Position numbers and translations under genes: made by a program. From Paraescarpia echinospica (taxonomy: Eukaryota > Annelida > Polychaeta > Sabellida > Siboglinidae): DNA of 64,000 nt. The notes beneath the pieces are model-generated. The model worked only from the letters and a program-made list of their open reading frames with translations. It was not told the DNA's origin and made no database searches. The DNA lies in the NCBI GenBank assembly GCA_020002185.1, contig CM034534.1:67102691-67166690 (forward strand), in the 5' to 3' direction. Below, one piece after another: positions 1 through 11,574 of the stretch (positions are counted from its first letter, which is position 1; each line of letters opens with the position of its first letter).

Positions 1-371
1 ATTACTACTACTGCTACTGCTACTACTGCCACTACTAATACTTCCTTCTACTACTACTACTACTACTACTACTATTACTACTACTACTACTACTACTACG
101 ACTAATAATAATACTCCTACTACTAATACTCCTACTACTACTGCCACTACTACTACTACTACAACAACAACTACTACTACTACTAATACTACTACTACAA
201 CAACAACTACTACTACTACTACTGCCACTACTACTACTACTACTACAACTACTACTACTACTATGACTAATAATAATACTCCTACTACTACTGCTACTGC
301 TTCTGCTAGTGCTGCTGCTACTACTACTACTACTGCTACTGCTACTGCTAGTGCTACGGCTACTGCTGCTG

Positions 372-407
<36 letters not shown>

Positions 408-432
408 TTCCCACTACTACTACTACTACTAC
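1..432. repeat. (ACT)n trinucleotide microsatellite
   Basis: Imperfect ACT/TAC repeats with interspersed GCT and AAT triplets fill the first 430 bases. The long Thr- or Leu-rich reading frames here are a by-product of the triplet period and are not a gene. Confidence 0.95.
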
Positions 433-435
433 TAC

Positions 436-478
436 GGATTTATATATATATATATTATACATATATATATATATATAA
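436..478. repeat. (TA)n microsatellite
   Basis: Nearly pure TA dinucleotides directly follow the ACT repeat. Confidence 0.9.
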
Positions 479-480
479 AT

Positions 481-1560
481 CCGTTCTTTGAAACTGTAGC
501 AGGCACATCTACACAGTGTACCAACGTTAAGACGGTCGAATACAAACACCTGACGACCCAACATTACCCGATTCGCAACGACAACAAGTTGTGTCCGTAA
601 ACCAAGTTGAAGACGGTTTCAAGGACAACACGTTTTGGGGAAAAGCATTAGAGATGTTGATTTTATGTGGGCGTAAATTACTAATCTGAACCATCCCACA
701 AGTGCACTAAAAAACACCGAAGATAACGTGTCACAATCGTGTTCTTTTTAAGGAGTTGTTTTGGATAGAGATTGGTTGGTGAGTGTTTGAGACTTATTGT
801 TACTGAACAGGTGTTAACAGTTGAGCAAGATAACATGTTACGACTGCATCTGCGTGTGTTGGTTGTGTAGCGGTTTCTGAGGAGTAACGTCAATAAAACT
901 CGAGTCGAACATTTTACAAATACTGTCAGTCACTTTACGACACCGCACACCGAATAAAGCATTGACCCGGCAACGCGACCCGTTACCGCATTTCAATTTT
1001 ATTCAAAATATACACGCGAGCCCAACAGTCGCTGCCACGAATCCGGCGCGCACAAACCCCGTCACGCCTGCCGTTGTTGGTGGCATAAAAGTGCAGTCAT
1101 TTTCTTGTCAACTATATCAAGCAGCAAGGTAGGGAACGTTGAATAAGTCCACTAACAGATTGTGATCTTCAGGGTCGCGTAGTCACATTCACATGTGTGT
1201 TATTAAATACCTTGGGGCAGAATTCTCAGCATAGCACCGTGGGGTAAAGCTGCGTTCCAATCACCTCGTGTTTACCGTGAATACGACTTCGTAACCCCTA
1301 CTTGATCCAGTTGGATACATGTAGGTAGACACGATCGCGTGCAGACAGAGTGCGTGACAACTTTCTTAAGTGGTTCAAGGGAGGTGATTGTGACGGGTAG
1401 GATCGAGGACGGCTGTAGGGAAGGGTTGCCTCAACTGGGGGTGGGGTGGGGATAATTGTTCAAGAAAAAATGGAGACTTCACAAAAACTATTTTGTTCAA
1501 TGTTTATTTAAAATACTATTAGTAATTATCATGATAATTGTGATGATGATAGTAATAGTA
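481..1560. other. Unannotated unique sequence
   Basis: Mixed-composition DNA with no reading frame, domain or RNA that I can recognise. Confidence 0.5.
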
Positions 1561-1566
1561 ATAGCA

Positions 1567-1664
1567 ATTACTACTACTACTACTACTACTACTACTATTA
1601 CTACCACTACTACCACTGCTACTACTACCACCATCACCACCACCATCACCCCCACCCCCACTAG
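1567..1664. repeat. ACT/CAC trinucleotide repeat
   Basis: A short triplet repeat (ACT drifting to CAC and CCC) that leads straight into the 47-bp minisatellite. Confidence 0.9.
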
Positions 1665-4600
1665 AGAAGAGTTAAAACCCTATTCAAGAGTTACCTACTC
1701 CCACAGTTGTGAGAGGAGTCGAAACCCTTTTCAACAGTTACCTACTTCCCCAGTTGTGAGAAGAGTCGAAACCCTATTCAACAGTTACCTTCTCCCACAG
1801 TTGTGAGAAGAATCGAAACCCTATTCAACAGTTACCTACTCCCACAGTTGTGAGAAGAATCGAAACCCTTTTCAACAGTTACCTACTTCCCCAGTTGTGA
1901 GAAGAATCGAAACCCTATTCAACAGTTACCTACTCCCACAGTTGTGAGAAGAATCGAAACCCTATTCAACAGTTACCTACTCCCACAGTTGTGAGAAGAA
2001 TCGAAACCCTTTTCAACAGTTACCTACTCCCCCAGTTGTGAGAAGAATCGAAACCCTATTCAACAGTTACCTACTCCCACAGTTGTGAGAAGAGTCGAAA
2101 CCTTATTCAACAGTTACCTACTTCCCCAGATGTGAGAAGAATCGAAACCCTATTAAACAGTTACCTACTCCCACAGTTGTGAGAAGAGTCGAAACCCTAT
2201 TCAACAGTTACCTACTTCCCCAGTTGTGAGAAGAGTCGAAACCCTATTCAACAGTTACCTACTCCCACAGTTGTGAGAAGAGTCGAAACCGTATTCAACA
2301 GTTACCTACTTCCCCAGTTGTGAGAAGAGTCGAACCCTATTCAACAGTTACCTACTCCCACAGTTGTGAGAAGAGTCGAAACCCTATTCAACAGTTACCT
2401 ACTCCCCCAGTTGTGAGAAGAGTCGAAACCCTATTCAACAGTTACCTACTTCCCCAGTTGTGAGAAGAGTCGAAACCCTATTCAACAGTTACCTACTCCC
2501 ACAGTTGTGAGAAGAGTCGAAACCGTATTCAACAGTTACCTACTTCCCCAGTTGTGAGAAGAGTCGAAACCCTATTCAACAGTTACCTACTCCCACAGTT
2601 GTGAGAAGAATCGAAACCCTATTCAACAGTTACCTACTCCCACAGTTGTGAGAAGAGTCGAAACCCTATTCAACAGTTACCTACTCCCCCAGTTGTGAGA
2701 AGAGTCGAAACCCTATTCAACAGTTACCTACTTCCCCAGTTGTGAGAAGAGTCGAAACCCTATTCAACAGTTACCTACTCCCACAGTTGTGAGAAGAGTC
2801 GAAACCCTATTCAACAGTTACCTACTTCCCCAGTTGTGAGAAAAGTCGAAACCCTATTCAACAGTTACCTACTCCCACAGTTGTGAGAAGAATCGAAACC
2901 CTATTCAACAGTTACCTACTCCCCCAGTTGTGAGAAGAATCGAAACCCTATTCAACAATTACCTACTTCCCCAGTTGTGAGAAGAGTCGAAACCCTATTC
3001 AACAGTTACCTACTCCCACAGTTGTGAGAAGAGTCGAAACCCTATTCAACAGTTACCTACTCCCACAGTTGTGAGAAAAGTCGAAACCCTATTCAACAGT
3101 TACCTACTCCCACAGTTGTGAGAAGAATCGAAACCCTATTCAACAGTTACCTACTCCCCCAGTTGTGAGAAGAATCGAAACCCTATTCAACAATTACCTA
3201 CTCCCCCAGTTGTGAGAAGAGTCGAAACCCTATTCAACAGTTACCTACTTCCCCAGTTGTGAGAAGAGTCGAAACCCTATTCAACAGTTACCTACTCCCC
3301 CAGTTGTGAGAAGAGTCGAAACCCTATTCAACAGTTACCTACTTCCCCAGTTGTGAGAAGAGTCGAAACCCTATTCAACAGTTACCTACTCCCACAGTTG
3401 TGAGAAGAGTCGAAACCCTATTCAATAATTACCTACTCCCACAGTTGTGAGAAGAATCGAAACCCTATTCAACAGTTACCTACTCCCACAGTTGTGATAA
3501 GAGTCGAAACCCTATTCAACAGTTACCTTCTCCTCCAGTTGTGAGAAGAGTCGAAACCCTATTCAACAGTTACCTACTTCCCCAGTTGTGAGAAGAATCG
3601 AAACCCTATTCAACAGTTACCTACTCCCACAGTTGTGAGAAGAGTCGAAACCCTATTAAACAGTTACCTACTCCCCCAGTTGTGAGAAGAGTCGAAACCC
3701 TATTCAACAGTTACCTACTCCCACAGTTGTGAGAAGAGTCGAAACCCTATTCAACAGTTACCTACTCCCACAGTTGTGAGAAGAGTCGAAACCCTACTAA
3801 ACAGTTACCTACTTCCCCAGTTGTGAGAAGAGTCGAAACCCTATTCAACAGTTACCTACTTCCCCAGTTGTGAGAAGAGTCGGAACCCTATTCAACAGTT
3901 ACCTACTTCCCCAGTTGTGAGAAGAATCGAAACCCTATTCAACAGTTACCTACTCCCACAGTTGTGAGAAGAGTCGAAACCCTATTCAACAGTTACCTAC
4001 TCCCACAGTTGTGAGAAGAGTCGAAACCCTACTAAACAGTTACCTACTTCCCCAGTTGTGAGAAGAGTCGAAACCCTATTCAACAGTTACCTACTTCCCC
4101 AGTTGTGAGAAGAATCGAAACCCTATTCAACAGTTACCTACTCCCACAGTTGTGAGAAGAGTCGAAACCCTATTCAACAGTTACCTACTTCCCCAGTTGT
4201 GAGAAGAACCGAAACCCTATTCAACAGTTACCTACTCCCACAGTTGTGAGAAGATTCGAAACCCTATTCAACAGTTACCTACTTCCCCAGTTGTGAGAAG
4301 AGTCGAAACCCTATTCAACAGTTACCTACTCCCACAGTTGTGAGAAGAGTCGAAACCCTATTCAATAGTTACCTACTCCCCCAGTTGTGAGAAGAGTCGA
4401 AACCCTATTCAACAGTTACCTACTCCCACAGTTGTGCGAAGAGTCGAAACCCTATTCAACAGTTACCTACTTCCCCAGTTGTGAGAAGAGTCGAAACCCT
4501 ATTCAACAGTTACCTACTCCCACAGTTGTGAGAAGAGTCGAAACCCTATTCAACAGTTACCTACTTCCACAGTTGTGAGAAGAGTCGAAACCCTATTCAA

Positions 4601-5698
4601 TAGTTACCTACTCCCACAGTTGTGCGAAGAGTCGAAACCCTATTCAACAGTTACCTACTCCCACAGTTGTGAGAAGAGTCGAAACCCTATTCAATAGTTA
4701 CCTACTCCCCCAGTTGTGAGAAGAGTCGAAACCCTATTAAACAGTTACCTACTCCCCCAGTTGTGCGAAGAGTCGAAACCCTATTCAACAGTTACCTACT
4801 TCCCCAGTTGTGAGAAGAGTCGAAACCCTATTCAACAGTTACCTACTCCCACAGTTGTGAGAAGAGTCGAAACCCTATTCAACAGTTACCTACTCCCACA
4901 GTTGTGAGAAGAATCGAAACCCTATTCAACAGTTACCTACTCCCCCAGTTGTGAGAAGAATCGAAACCCTATTAAACAGTTACCTACCCCCCCCCAGTTG
5001 TGAGAAGAATCGAAACCCTATTCAACAGTTACCTACTCCCACAGTTGTGAGAAGAATCGAAACCCTATTCAACAGTTACCTACTCCCCCAGTTGTGAGAA
5101 GAATCGAAACCCTATTAAACAGTTACCTACCCCCCCCCAGTTGTGAGAAGAATCGAAACCCTATTAAACAGTTACCTACTCCCCCAGTTGTGAGAAGAGT
5201 CGAAACCCTATTCAACAGTTACCTACTCCCACAGTTGTGAGAAGAATCGAAACCCTATTAAACAGTTACCTACTCCCCCAGTTGTGAGAAGAATCGAAAC
5301 CCTATTAAACAGTTACCTACTCCCCCAGTTGTGAGAAGAATCGAAACCCTATTAAACAGTTACCTACTCCCCCAGTTGTGAGAAGAGTCGAAACCCTATT
5401 CAACAGTTACCTACTTCCCTAGTTGTGAGAAGAGTCGAAACCCTATTCAACAGTTACCTACTTCCCCAGTTGTGAGAAGAGTCGAAACTCTATTCAACAG
5501 TTACCTACTCCCACAGTTGTGAGAAGAGTCGAAACCCTATTAAACAGTTACCTACTCCCCCAGTTGTGAGAAGAATCGAAACCCTATTAAACAGTTACCT
5601 ACTTCCCCAGTTGTGAGAAGAGTCGAAACCCTATTCAACAGTTACCTACTCCCCCAGTTGTGAGAAGAGTCGAAACCCTATTCATCAATTACCTTCTC
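1665..5698. repeat. 47-bp minisatellite array, about 85 copies
   Basis: Head-to-tail units with core GAGAAGAGTCGAAACCCTAT, followed by TCAACAGTTACCTACTCCC. Units differ mainly at AGAGTC versus AGAATC and at CTCCCACAG, CTTCCCCAG or CTCCCCCAG. The unit length is not a multiple of three, so reading frames shift from unit to unit and no coding use is implied. The array runs into the assembly gap, so its true length is unknown. Confidence 0.97.
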
Positions 5699-6698
5699 NN
5701 NNNNNNNNNNNNNNNNNNNNNNNNNNNNNNNNNNNNNNNNNNNNNNNNNNNNNNNNNNNNNNNNNNNNNNNNNNNNNNNNNNNNNNNNNNNNNNNNNNNN
5801 NNNNNNNNNNNNNNNNNNNNNNNNNNNNNNNNNNNNNNNNNNNNNNNNNNNNNNNNNNNNNNNNNNNNNNNNNNNNNNNNNNNNNNNNNNNNNNNNNNNN
5901 NNNNNNNNNNNNNNNNNNNNNNNNNNNNNNNNNNNNNNNNNNNNNNNNNNNNNNNNNNNNNNNNNNNNNNNNNNNNNNNNNNNNNNNNNNNNNNNNNNNN
6001 NNNNNNNNNNNNNNNNNNNNNNNNNNNNNNNNNNNNNNNNNNNNNNNNNNNNNNNNNNNNNNNNNNNNNNNNNNNNNNNNNNNNNNNNNNNNNNNNNNNN
6101 NNNNNNNNNNNNNNNNNNNNNNNNNNNNNNNNNNNNNNNNNNNNNNNNNNNNNNNNNNNNNNNNNNNNNNNNNNNNNNNNNNNNNNNNNNNNNNNNNNNN
6201 NNNNNNNNNNNNNNNNNNNNNNNNNNNNNNNNNNNNNNNNNNNNNNNNNNNNNNNNNNNNNNNNNNNNNNNNNNNNNNNNNNNNNNNNNNNNNNNNNNNN
6301 NNNNNNNNNNNNNNNNNNNNNNNNNNNNNNNNNNNNNNNNNNNNNNNNNNNNNNNNNNNNNNNNNNNNNNNNNNNNNNNNNNNNNNNNNNNNNNNNNNNN
6401 NNNNNNNNNNNNNNNNNNNNNNNNNNNNNNNNNNNNNNNNNNNNNNNNNNNNNNNNNNNNNNNNNNNNNNNNNNNNNNNNNNNNNNNNNNNNNNNNNNNN
6501 NNNNNNNNNNNNNNNNNNNNNNNNNNNNNNNNNNNNNNNNNNNNNNNNNNNNNNNNNNNNNNNNNNNNNNNNNNNNNNNNNNNNNNNNNNNNNNNNNNNN
6601 NNNNNNNNNNNNNNNNNNNNNNNNNNNNNNNNNNNNNNNNNNNNNNNNNNNNNNNNNNNNNNNNNNNNNNNNNNNNNNNNNNNNNNNNNNNNNNNNNN
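5699..6698. other. Assembly gap (1,000 N)
   Basis: Exactly 1,000 N. The round size suggests a placeholder of unknown true length. It probably hides more of the 47-bp array, since the left edge is inside a unit. Confidence 0.98.
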
Positions 6699-8040
6699 TT
6701 TTATCACATACGTTTCTAGTAGTCTCTATATCTAGTGTATCAGCTTTACCGTCCACTTATCATTTAATCAGGCGTGGCGTTCAACTGTGCGGTTCAAATG
6801 CAACACTATCAACCTATTATTTGAACCGGAAAAAAGTGTTTAGAGTCTAGGTTGAAAGCACCAAGTTGTTTTGAATATTGATTCCAAACACTGCCGTAGT
6901 GTTTTGAACATCCTACCCAGGTATCTTGTGTAAATAATTGCTTAATAATTATCTACACGGAACGTCTTTTTATGCCAGGTGTGTACGAGAGTTTTTTCTT
7001 GTTGCGAGATGCACTTTTCTAAGATCACATCGTGATTCTTCCGGCTTCTGTCAGCATGACATCGGCACCTGGAAGTGAACAAAATACGAAAATAATGCAC
7101 GAATCAGCTCATGTATTCTTCACATCGGCCTTGCGCTGAGTTATTCTGTCTGGCTACAGGCATGAATATTTTTTAATGCTAGACGCCTATACATGAGCTC
7201 ACAGATAGTGCATAGTGACATACGTCAGCACTGTGCACTACTTGCACGAAGTCCGCATGATGTCTACCCTTTCGTTGGATCGATTTGTTTGGAACTCTAC
7301 GAAGGCGGCCGTCTTTGTATTTTTAGAGACGCTGTAATGCTAACCAAATCCGTTGCTAAGACAACACATCAACGCAACACTGTTCATAGCTAGATTATAC
7401 CTATTCATGGAACAAGAAGCCAAGCACAGCGGCTATCATCATTAGATGTAATTTTGTATGTACATTTTCATCTAAAACTCTTTTCTCCTGACCATTTCAT
7501 TTCTGCAGTTGCTATTTATGGCATGTTAATATTTATAGCTAAAGCGAACAGTGGCGCCCTCTGCTCACCAGCAGCAACAAACACGTAGTAAGTGAATAAT
7601 TTGTGTTTTAATACACTGCCAATAAGTAGATCAGAGTCCAATGAGCCAAGGAAGCGAATGAACACAGAAAGAGGCGAATGGAACTCAGCACATGGAAATA
7701 TATATATGCCCCCATGAAGATACTTCCTGAGTTGGAGCGCCCTCGGTGCACCTGTCGAGAAGACACCGGCGCGTTGCTTGGTTGTTGTGAAGGCCAACAA
7801 TTACGTGGCGACGCCACGACGCCGAAGAAGACAATATCATTGTCAGCATTGAGCGATCGAACTGATACCAGAATACGGCATATTGTGAGTGTGGAGCGTC
7901 CGTTACTGAAAGACATATAACTAATGTACTAATAAAAAATATATAGGTCTCAGATGGGTTCAGTTACCTACGGTGTATTCACTTAATTCCACGCAGCGTG
8001 TTACGTCAGATTTCTATAACTGGCAGACCGATTAGCTTCC
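6699..8040. other. Intergenic DNA, no gene seen
   Basis: No convincing coding frame. A motif AAACACTGCCGTAGTGTTTTG near 6887 resembles the palindromes at 13915-14360. The segment 7548-7740 is related to 12895-13065 (see that entry). Confidence 0.5.
7548..7740. repeat. Dispersed repeat, copy 1
   Basis: Shares spaced blocks with 12895-13065 in the same order: a GCCCTCT block, a GTAAGT(G)AATA block, TTTTAATACA, CCAATG(A/G), GATGAACA or GAATGAACA, and GCGAATGGA. The overall identity is low, so this is an old copy of an unclassified interspersed repeat. Confidence 0.45.
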
Positions 8041-8174
8041 ATGGTCGGGGCATTGGAGGCTAAAGGAAAAGAAAACGGATCAGTGGGGATAGATCAACAG
8101 GTAGTCAGACTGTAGAGAACGAGGAGAAGAAGACTGATGGAAGAAGACAGAGTGTTCAGCAAAAAACAGAAAAC

Positions 8175-8948
8175 ATGACAGGCGTGAAGGTGACAGGGGA
8201 GAAAGTGACCGTAGTGAAGGAGGTAGCCGGGGAAAAGGGACGGGAGAGGAGAGAAGAAAATGTGATGGGAGGAAAGATGAAGGGACGAAAGGAAGTGAGA
8301 GTAAATGTGCTAGAAGAGAAGATGACAGGAGGAAAGGGGACAAGAGAAAACGCGACAGGAAAGAAGGGAATGGAAGAGAATGTGACAGGAGAGAAGACGG
8401 CAAGAGGAAAAGACAACAACCAGACATATGCAAACCAGAGGAGCTACTCCGAGGCAGTGATTGAGGGGGCAAGGAGAAAAGAGAGAGTGTTTATGGGCGA
8501 TTCAATTCTGAGAAAAACAGACAAGACTATATGCGAGGGGAAGGACGTTGTTGTATGTCTACCGGGGGCTAGGATAGAGCATGTGACCGAAAGGGTAGAG
8601 AAGGTATTGGGGCATGGCAAGGGAGGGTCTATACTAGTACACGTTGGGACAAACAATGCAGACAAGGAGGGAACAACTGGGATAGTTCAGAAGTACAGAC
8701 ATCTAGTGAGGAAGCTAAAGAAGACAAGAGTGGAACAGGTTATTCTCTCAGGAATGTTGCCAGTAATGGGAGGAAGGGGGGCAAGATACAGAAACTGTAA
8801 GAGGATGGCGATCAACGCACTAGTTGAGCAGATGTGTGAAGAAGAGGGCGTGGGATTAATAGATTTATGGGGGTTCTTTGTTGGGAGAGAAGATATGTAC
8901 ATGAGAGATGGCCTCCATCTAAGTGGGAAGGGTGCAGCAGTATTCTAA
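8175..8948 (+). CDS. LINE ORF1 with SGNH-hydrolase (esterase-like) domain
   Basis: Frame of 257 codons. Residues 1 to about 90 are a low-complexity, highly charged tract made of Gly-Glu-Lys-rich repeats. Residues about 108-257 look like an SGNH hydrolase: a GDSIL block (the GDS nucleophile motif), a VHVGTNNA block (the GTN motif of block III) and a final DGLHLS (block V Asp/His pair). In CR1-group LINEs such ORF1 esterase domains accompany the RNP protein function; the role is known from the family, not shown here. A stop lies in frame near 8058 and the first ATG is at 8175, so the 5' part may be lost. The ORF2 endonuclease frame starts 36 bp downstream. Confidence 0.8.
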   Translation: MTGVKVTGEKVTVVKEVAGEKGRERREENVMGGKMKGRKEVRVNVLEEKMTGGKGTRENATGKKGMEENVTGEKTARGKDNNQTYANQRSYSEAVIEGARRKERVFMGDSILRKTDKTICEGKDVVVCLPGARIEHVTERVEKVLGHGKGGSILVHVGTNNADKEGTTGIVQKYRHLVRKLKKTRVEQVILSGMLPVMGGRGARYRNCKRMAINALVEQMCEEEGVGLIDLWGFFVGREDMYMRDGLHLSGKGAAVF

Positions 8949-8983
8949 GAGAATCTGCTGCGATCTGTTGACAGTGGGACAGG

Positions 8984-9970
8984 TTGCATCTATTTAAACT
9001 AAATTCGCAGGGGGGACTCGCAGAGAAGCCTGAAACTGGAGGCATAGTTAAAGACAGCAAAAATAATTCAGCAAAGAACAGTCTGGAAAACTGTTCTGAA
9101 GCTGGGTATAAATGTGTTTGTTTAAATGCAAGAAGTATAGTAAACAAAAGAAATGAACTAAACATTATGGTAGAAGATATTGACCCTCACATAATAGGTG
9201 TAACCGAATCATGGGCAACCACCGATATATCAGATGCCGAATTGGGACTGACAGGATATGTAATGTTTAGGAAAGATATAATAGGAAGAAGGGGAGGTGG
9301 AGTTATTTTATATATTAAAGAATCTATCCAGGCTTATGAAATAAAATTAGACAGAGAAGCAGATTGCGAAGAAGCTGTTTGGTGTAACATAGTTACAGGA
9401 AACTCAACGTTAACGGTTGGATTAGTTTATCGAAGTCCAAACATAAGCATAGAAGAGAATGAAAAAATACAAAACGCTATAAGGGAAGTGAGCAAACGGG
9501 ACTGTGTTATTATGGGGGATTTTAACCATGGGCATATAAAATGGAAATCTCTACAGAGTATGGGTAGTGAGGACCACAAATTGTTAGTTTTAGTACAAGA
9601 TAGTTTCCTTTCTCAACATGTGCTAGAACCAACCAGGGGAGAGAATGTGTTAGACTTAGTCTTGTCCTCACAGAATGAATTAGTTGACAATGTTAAATTA
9701 TGTGAGCCTCTGGGAAGTAATGATCACAACCAGATACATTTTACCATCAAAGTGAAATCAGAAAGAAATAATAAAAAGCAGTTAAGGAGAAATTTCCACA
9801 AAGGAAGATATAAGGAAATGAGGAAATATTTAGCAAAGATAGACTGGAATAACACACTGAAGAATAAGACAGCAACAGAATGCTGGAATATCTTAAAGAA
9901 TGAAGTAGAGTGCATCGTAGATAAATTTGTTCCCTTCAAAAAACAAGGGAAACGGACCAGAAAGAAATAA
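8984..9970 (+). CDS. LINE ORF2, endonuclease part (APE/EEP type)
   Basis: Frame of 328 codons encoding an endonuclease/exonuclease/phosphatase-type domain that nicks target DNA for retrotransposition. Visible blocks: LNARSIVNKRNEL near residue 48, an IIGVTESW block with the catalytic Glu, GGGVILYIK, GLVYRSP, MGDFNHG with the catalytic Asp/Asn, a DLVLSS block, and SNDHNQI with the catalytic Asp-His near residues 240-250. All expected catalytic residues appear present. It then reads toward the RT linker and ends at a stop at 9968-9970, although the family continues as one polyprotein into the reverse transcriptase; that stop is a disabling mutation. Confidence 0.85.
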   Translation: MHLFKLNSQGGLAEKPETGGIVKDSKNNSAKNSLENCSEAGYKCVCLNARSIVNKRNELNIMVEDIDPHIIGVTESWATTDISDAELGLTGYVMFRKDIIGRRGGGVILYIKESIQAYEIKLDREADCEEAVWCNIVTGNSTLTVGLVYRSPNISIEENEKIQNAIREVSKRDCVIMGDFNHGHIKWKSLQSMGSEDHKLLVLVQDSFLSQHVLEPTRGENVLDLVLSSQNELVDNVKLCEPLGSNDHNQIHFTIKVKSERNNKKQLRRNFHKGRYKEMRKYLAKIDWNNTLKNKTATECWNILKNEVECIVDKFVPFKKQGKRTRKK

Positions 9971-10126
9971 TTATCGAAAGAAGCCATTAGAAAAATTAAG
10001 TATAAAAAAATGATGTGGAAGTCATATAGATTACAACATTTAAAAAAGAAGCACTAAACCAAGCTACAGCTGAAATTATAAATTCAAAGAGAAGCTATGA
10101 ACATAACTTAGCTTGTAATATAAAAC

Positions 10127-11413
10127 ATGACAGCAAGAGTTTTTTATGCGTATGTTCGAAGCAAACAGAAAGTTCAGGAATTATTACAAAGACAAATTAA
10201 AGATCACATGGTGGGTTTTCTTTTTAAACATAACTTGATAAACCCATCTCAACATGGGTTTCTAAAAGCGAGGTCATGCTTAACAAATATGTTATGTTTT
10301 TTGGAAGATATCACTAAGCGGGTAGATGATGGATCACCAGTAGATATCATCTACTTAGTTTTTCAAAAAGCTTTCGACAGAATGCCACATCAAAGATTAC
10401 TGCTTAAACTAAAGGCCCATGGTATAGGAAATGGTATAATTAACTGGATAGAAAATGGCTGATTGACAGAAGACAACGGGTAGTTGTTGATGGGGAGGCT
10501 TCAAACTGAAAATCAGTTTTGAGTGGGGTTCCACAGGGATCAGTACTGGGACCTATATTATTCTTAATATATATAAACGATTTGGACGATGATATAGCTA
10601 GCAAGGTGTTGAAATTTGCAGATGATACAAAAGTGTTTAGAAGGATTAAAAGTGATGGAGATAGACAGTATTTACAAGACGATCTTGACAGATTGATCAA
10701 ATGGTCTGAAAAGTGGCAAATGTTGTTAAGTTTTGGGAAATGTAAATGCCTTCACACAGAACATGGGAACACATATGTAGAATATACAATGGGGGGAACT
10801 GTACTAAGTACTACTGTAAAAGAAAAAGACTTAGGGCTGACTATTAGTGCTGACATGAAGGTTTCAGAGCAGTGTGGAATTGCAGCTTCAAAAGGAAATC
10901 AAATCCTTGGATTGATTAGGCGAAATATAGCATGTAAAGAAAAAAGAACTAATAATACCGCTGTACAAAACAATAGTTAGGCCTCATTTAGAATATTGTA
11001 TACAAGCGTGGAGGCCATACCGCAAGAAGGACATAGATATGCTAGAAAGAGTACAAAGGAGAGCGACTAAAATGATACAAAAACTGAGGGATCTTAGTTA
11101 TGAAAAACGCCTAAAAGAATGTGGTTTAACAACTCTAGAGACCAGGAGATTGAGAGGAGATCAGATAGAAGTGTTTAAAATATTGAATGGTTATGAAAAT
11201 ATTGATAGAAATATGTTTTTTTCAGTTAAGAAAGATAGAAAGACTAGAGGACATGAAGTTACATTAGTAAAGGAGCAGTGTAGATTAGACGTAAGAAAGT
11301 TCTCATTTTCACAAAGAACTGTGAATGAATGGAACAGATTATCTGATGAATGTGTGGGTGCTAGTAGTGTGAATATGTTTAAAAATAAAATCGACACATA
11401 CCTCAGAAGGTAA
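10127..11413 (+). pseudogene. LINE ORF2, reverse transcriptase part, frameshifted
   Basis: The RT domain is broken into three frames (about 10127-10462, 10519-10980, 11039-11413). The first carries the N-terminal fingers and a FQKAFDRMPHQRLL block (normally starting with Asp; here the usual D-x-S/x-KAFD reads L-V-F-QKAFD). The second carries GVPQGSVLGP and the catalytic FADDTK. The third carries the C-terminal LERVQRRATKMI and NRLSDE blocks usual in the Jockey/CR1 group. Breaks between frames show it cannot make a full polymerase. Confidence 0.85.
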
Positions 11414-11538
11414 AGATAAAAGGGTTGGACTCTCGATAAGCCAAAGGGCTTCCTTGTCCACCTGCCATCTAGAGTTAATTCTCTGGATGGCAATCTTGTT
11501 AAATCTTTTTAAATCTAAATTACCAACGCCACGGTTAC

Positions 11539-11574
11539 GACTCATTTTCAGTGGCGCCATCTGGGAGTTGACCA
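11539..11574. repeat. 36-bp direct repeat, left copy (probable target-site duplication)
   Basis: Begins GACTCATTTTCAGTGGCGCC and matches 12842-12877 at 34 of 36 positions. The two copies bracket the RTE-like LINE fragment exactly. Confidence 0.7.

Larger units (their letters stand above)
8060..11520 (+). mobile_element. CR1-like non-LTR retrotransposon (LINE), decayed
   Basis: Contains, in order, an ORF1 with an SGNH-hydrolase/esterase-like domain, an apurinic-type endonuclease, reverse transcriptase blocks and a C-terminal thumb/connector region. This order is typical of CR1-group elements. The reverse transcriptase part is split by frameshifts and stops, so this copy is dead. The 3' side ends in short TTAAATCT-like repeats (about 11490-11520), as CR1-group LINEs often end in short tandem tails. 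A reverse-orientation fragment of the same family lies at 26736-27012. Confidence 0.85.

Noticed and set aside
263..491. Thr/Ala- or Leu-rich frames
   Set aside because: They are translations of the ACT microsatellite.
1665..5698. Centromeric satellite
   Set aside because: A 47-bp unit in a 4-kb block fits an ordinary minisatellite; nothing in the sequence points to a centromere.
5660..6850. Frames crossing the N run at 5.7 kb
   Set aside because: They are open only because N codons hide stops.
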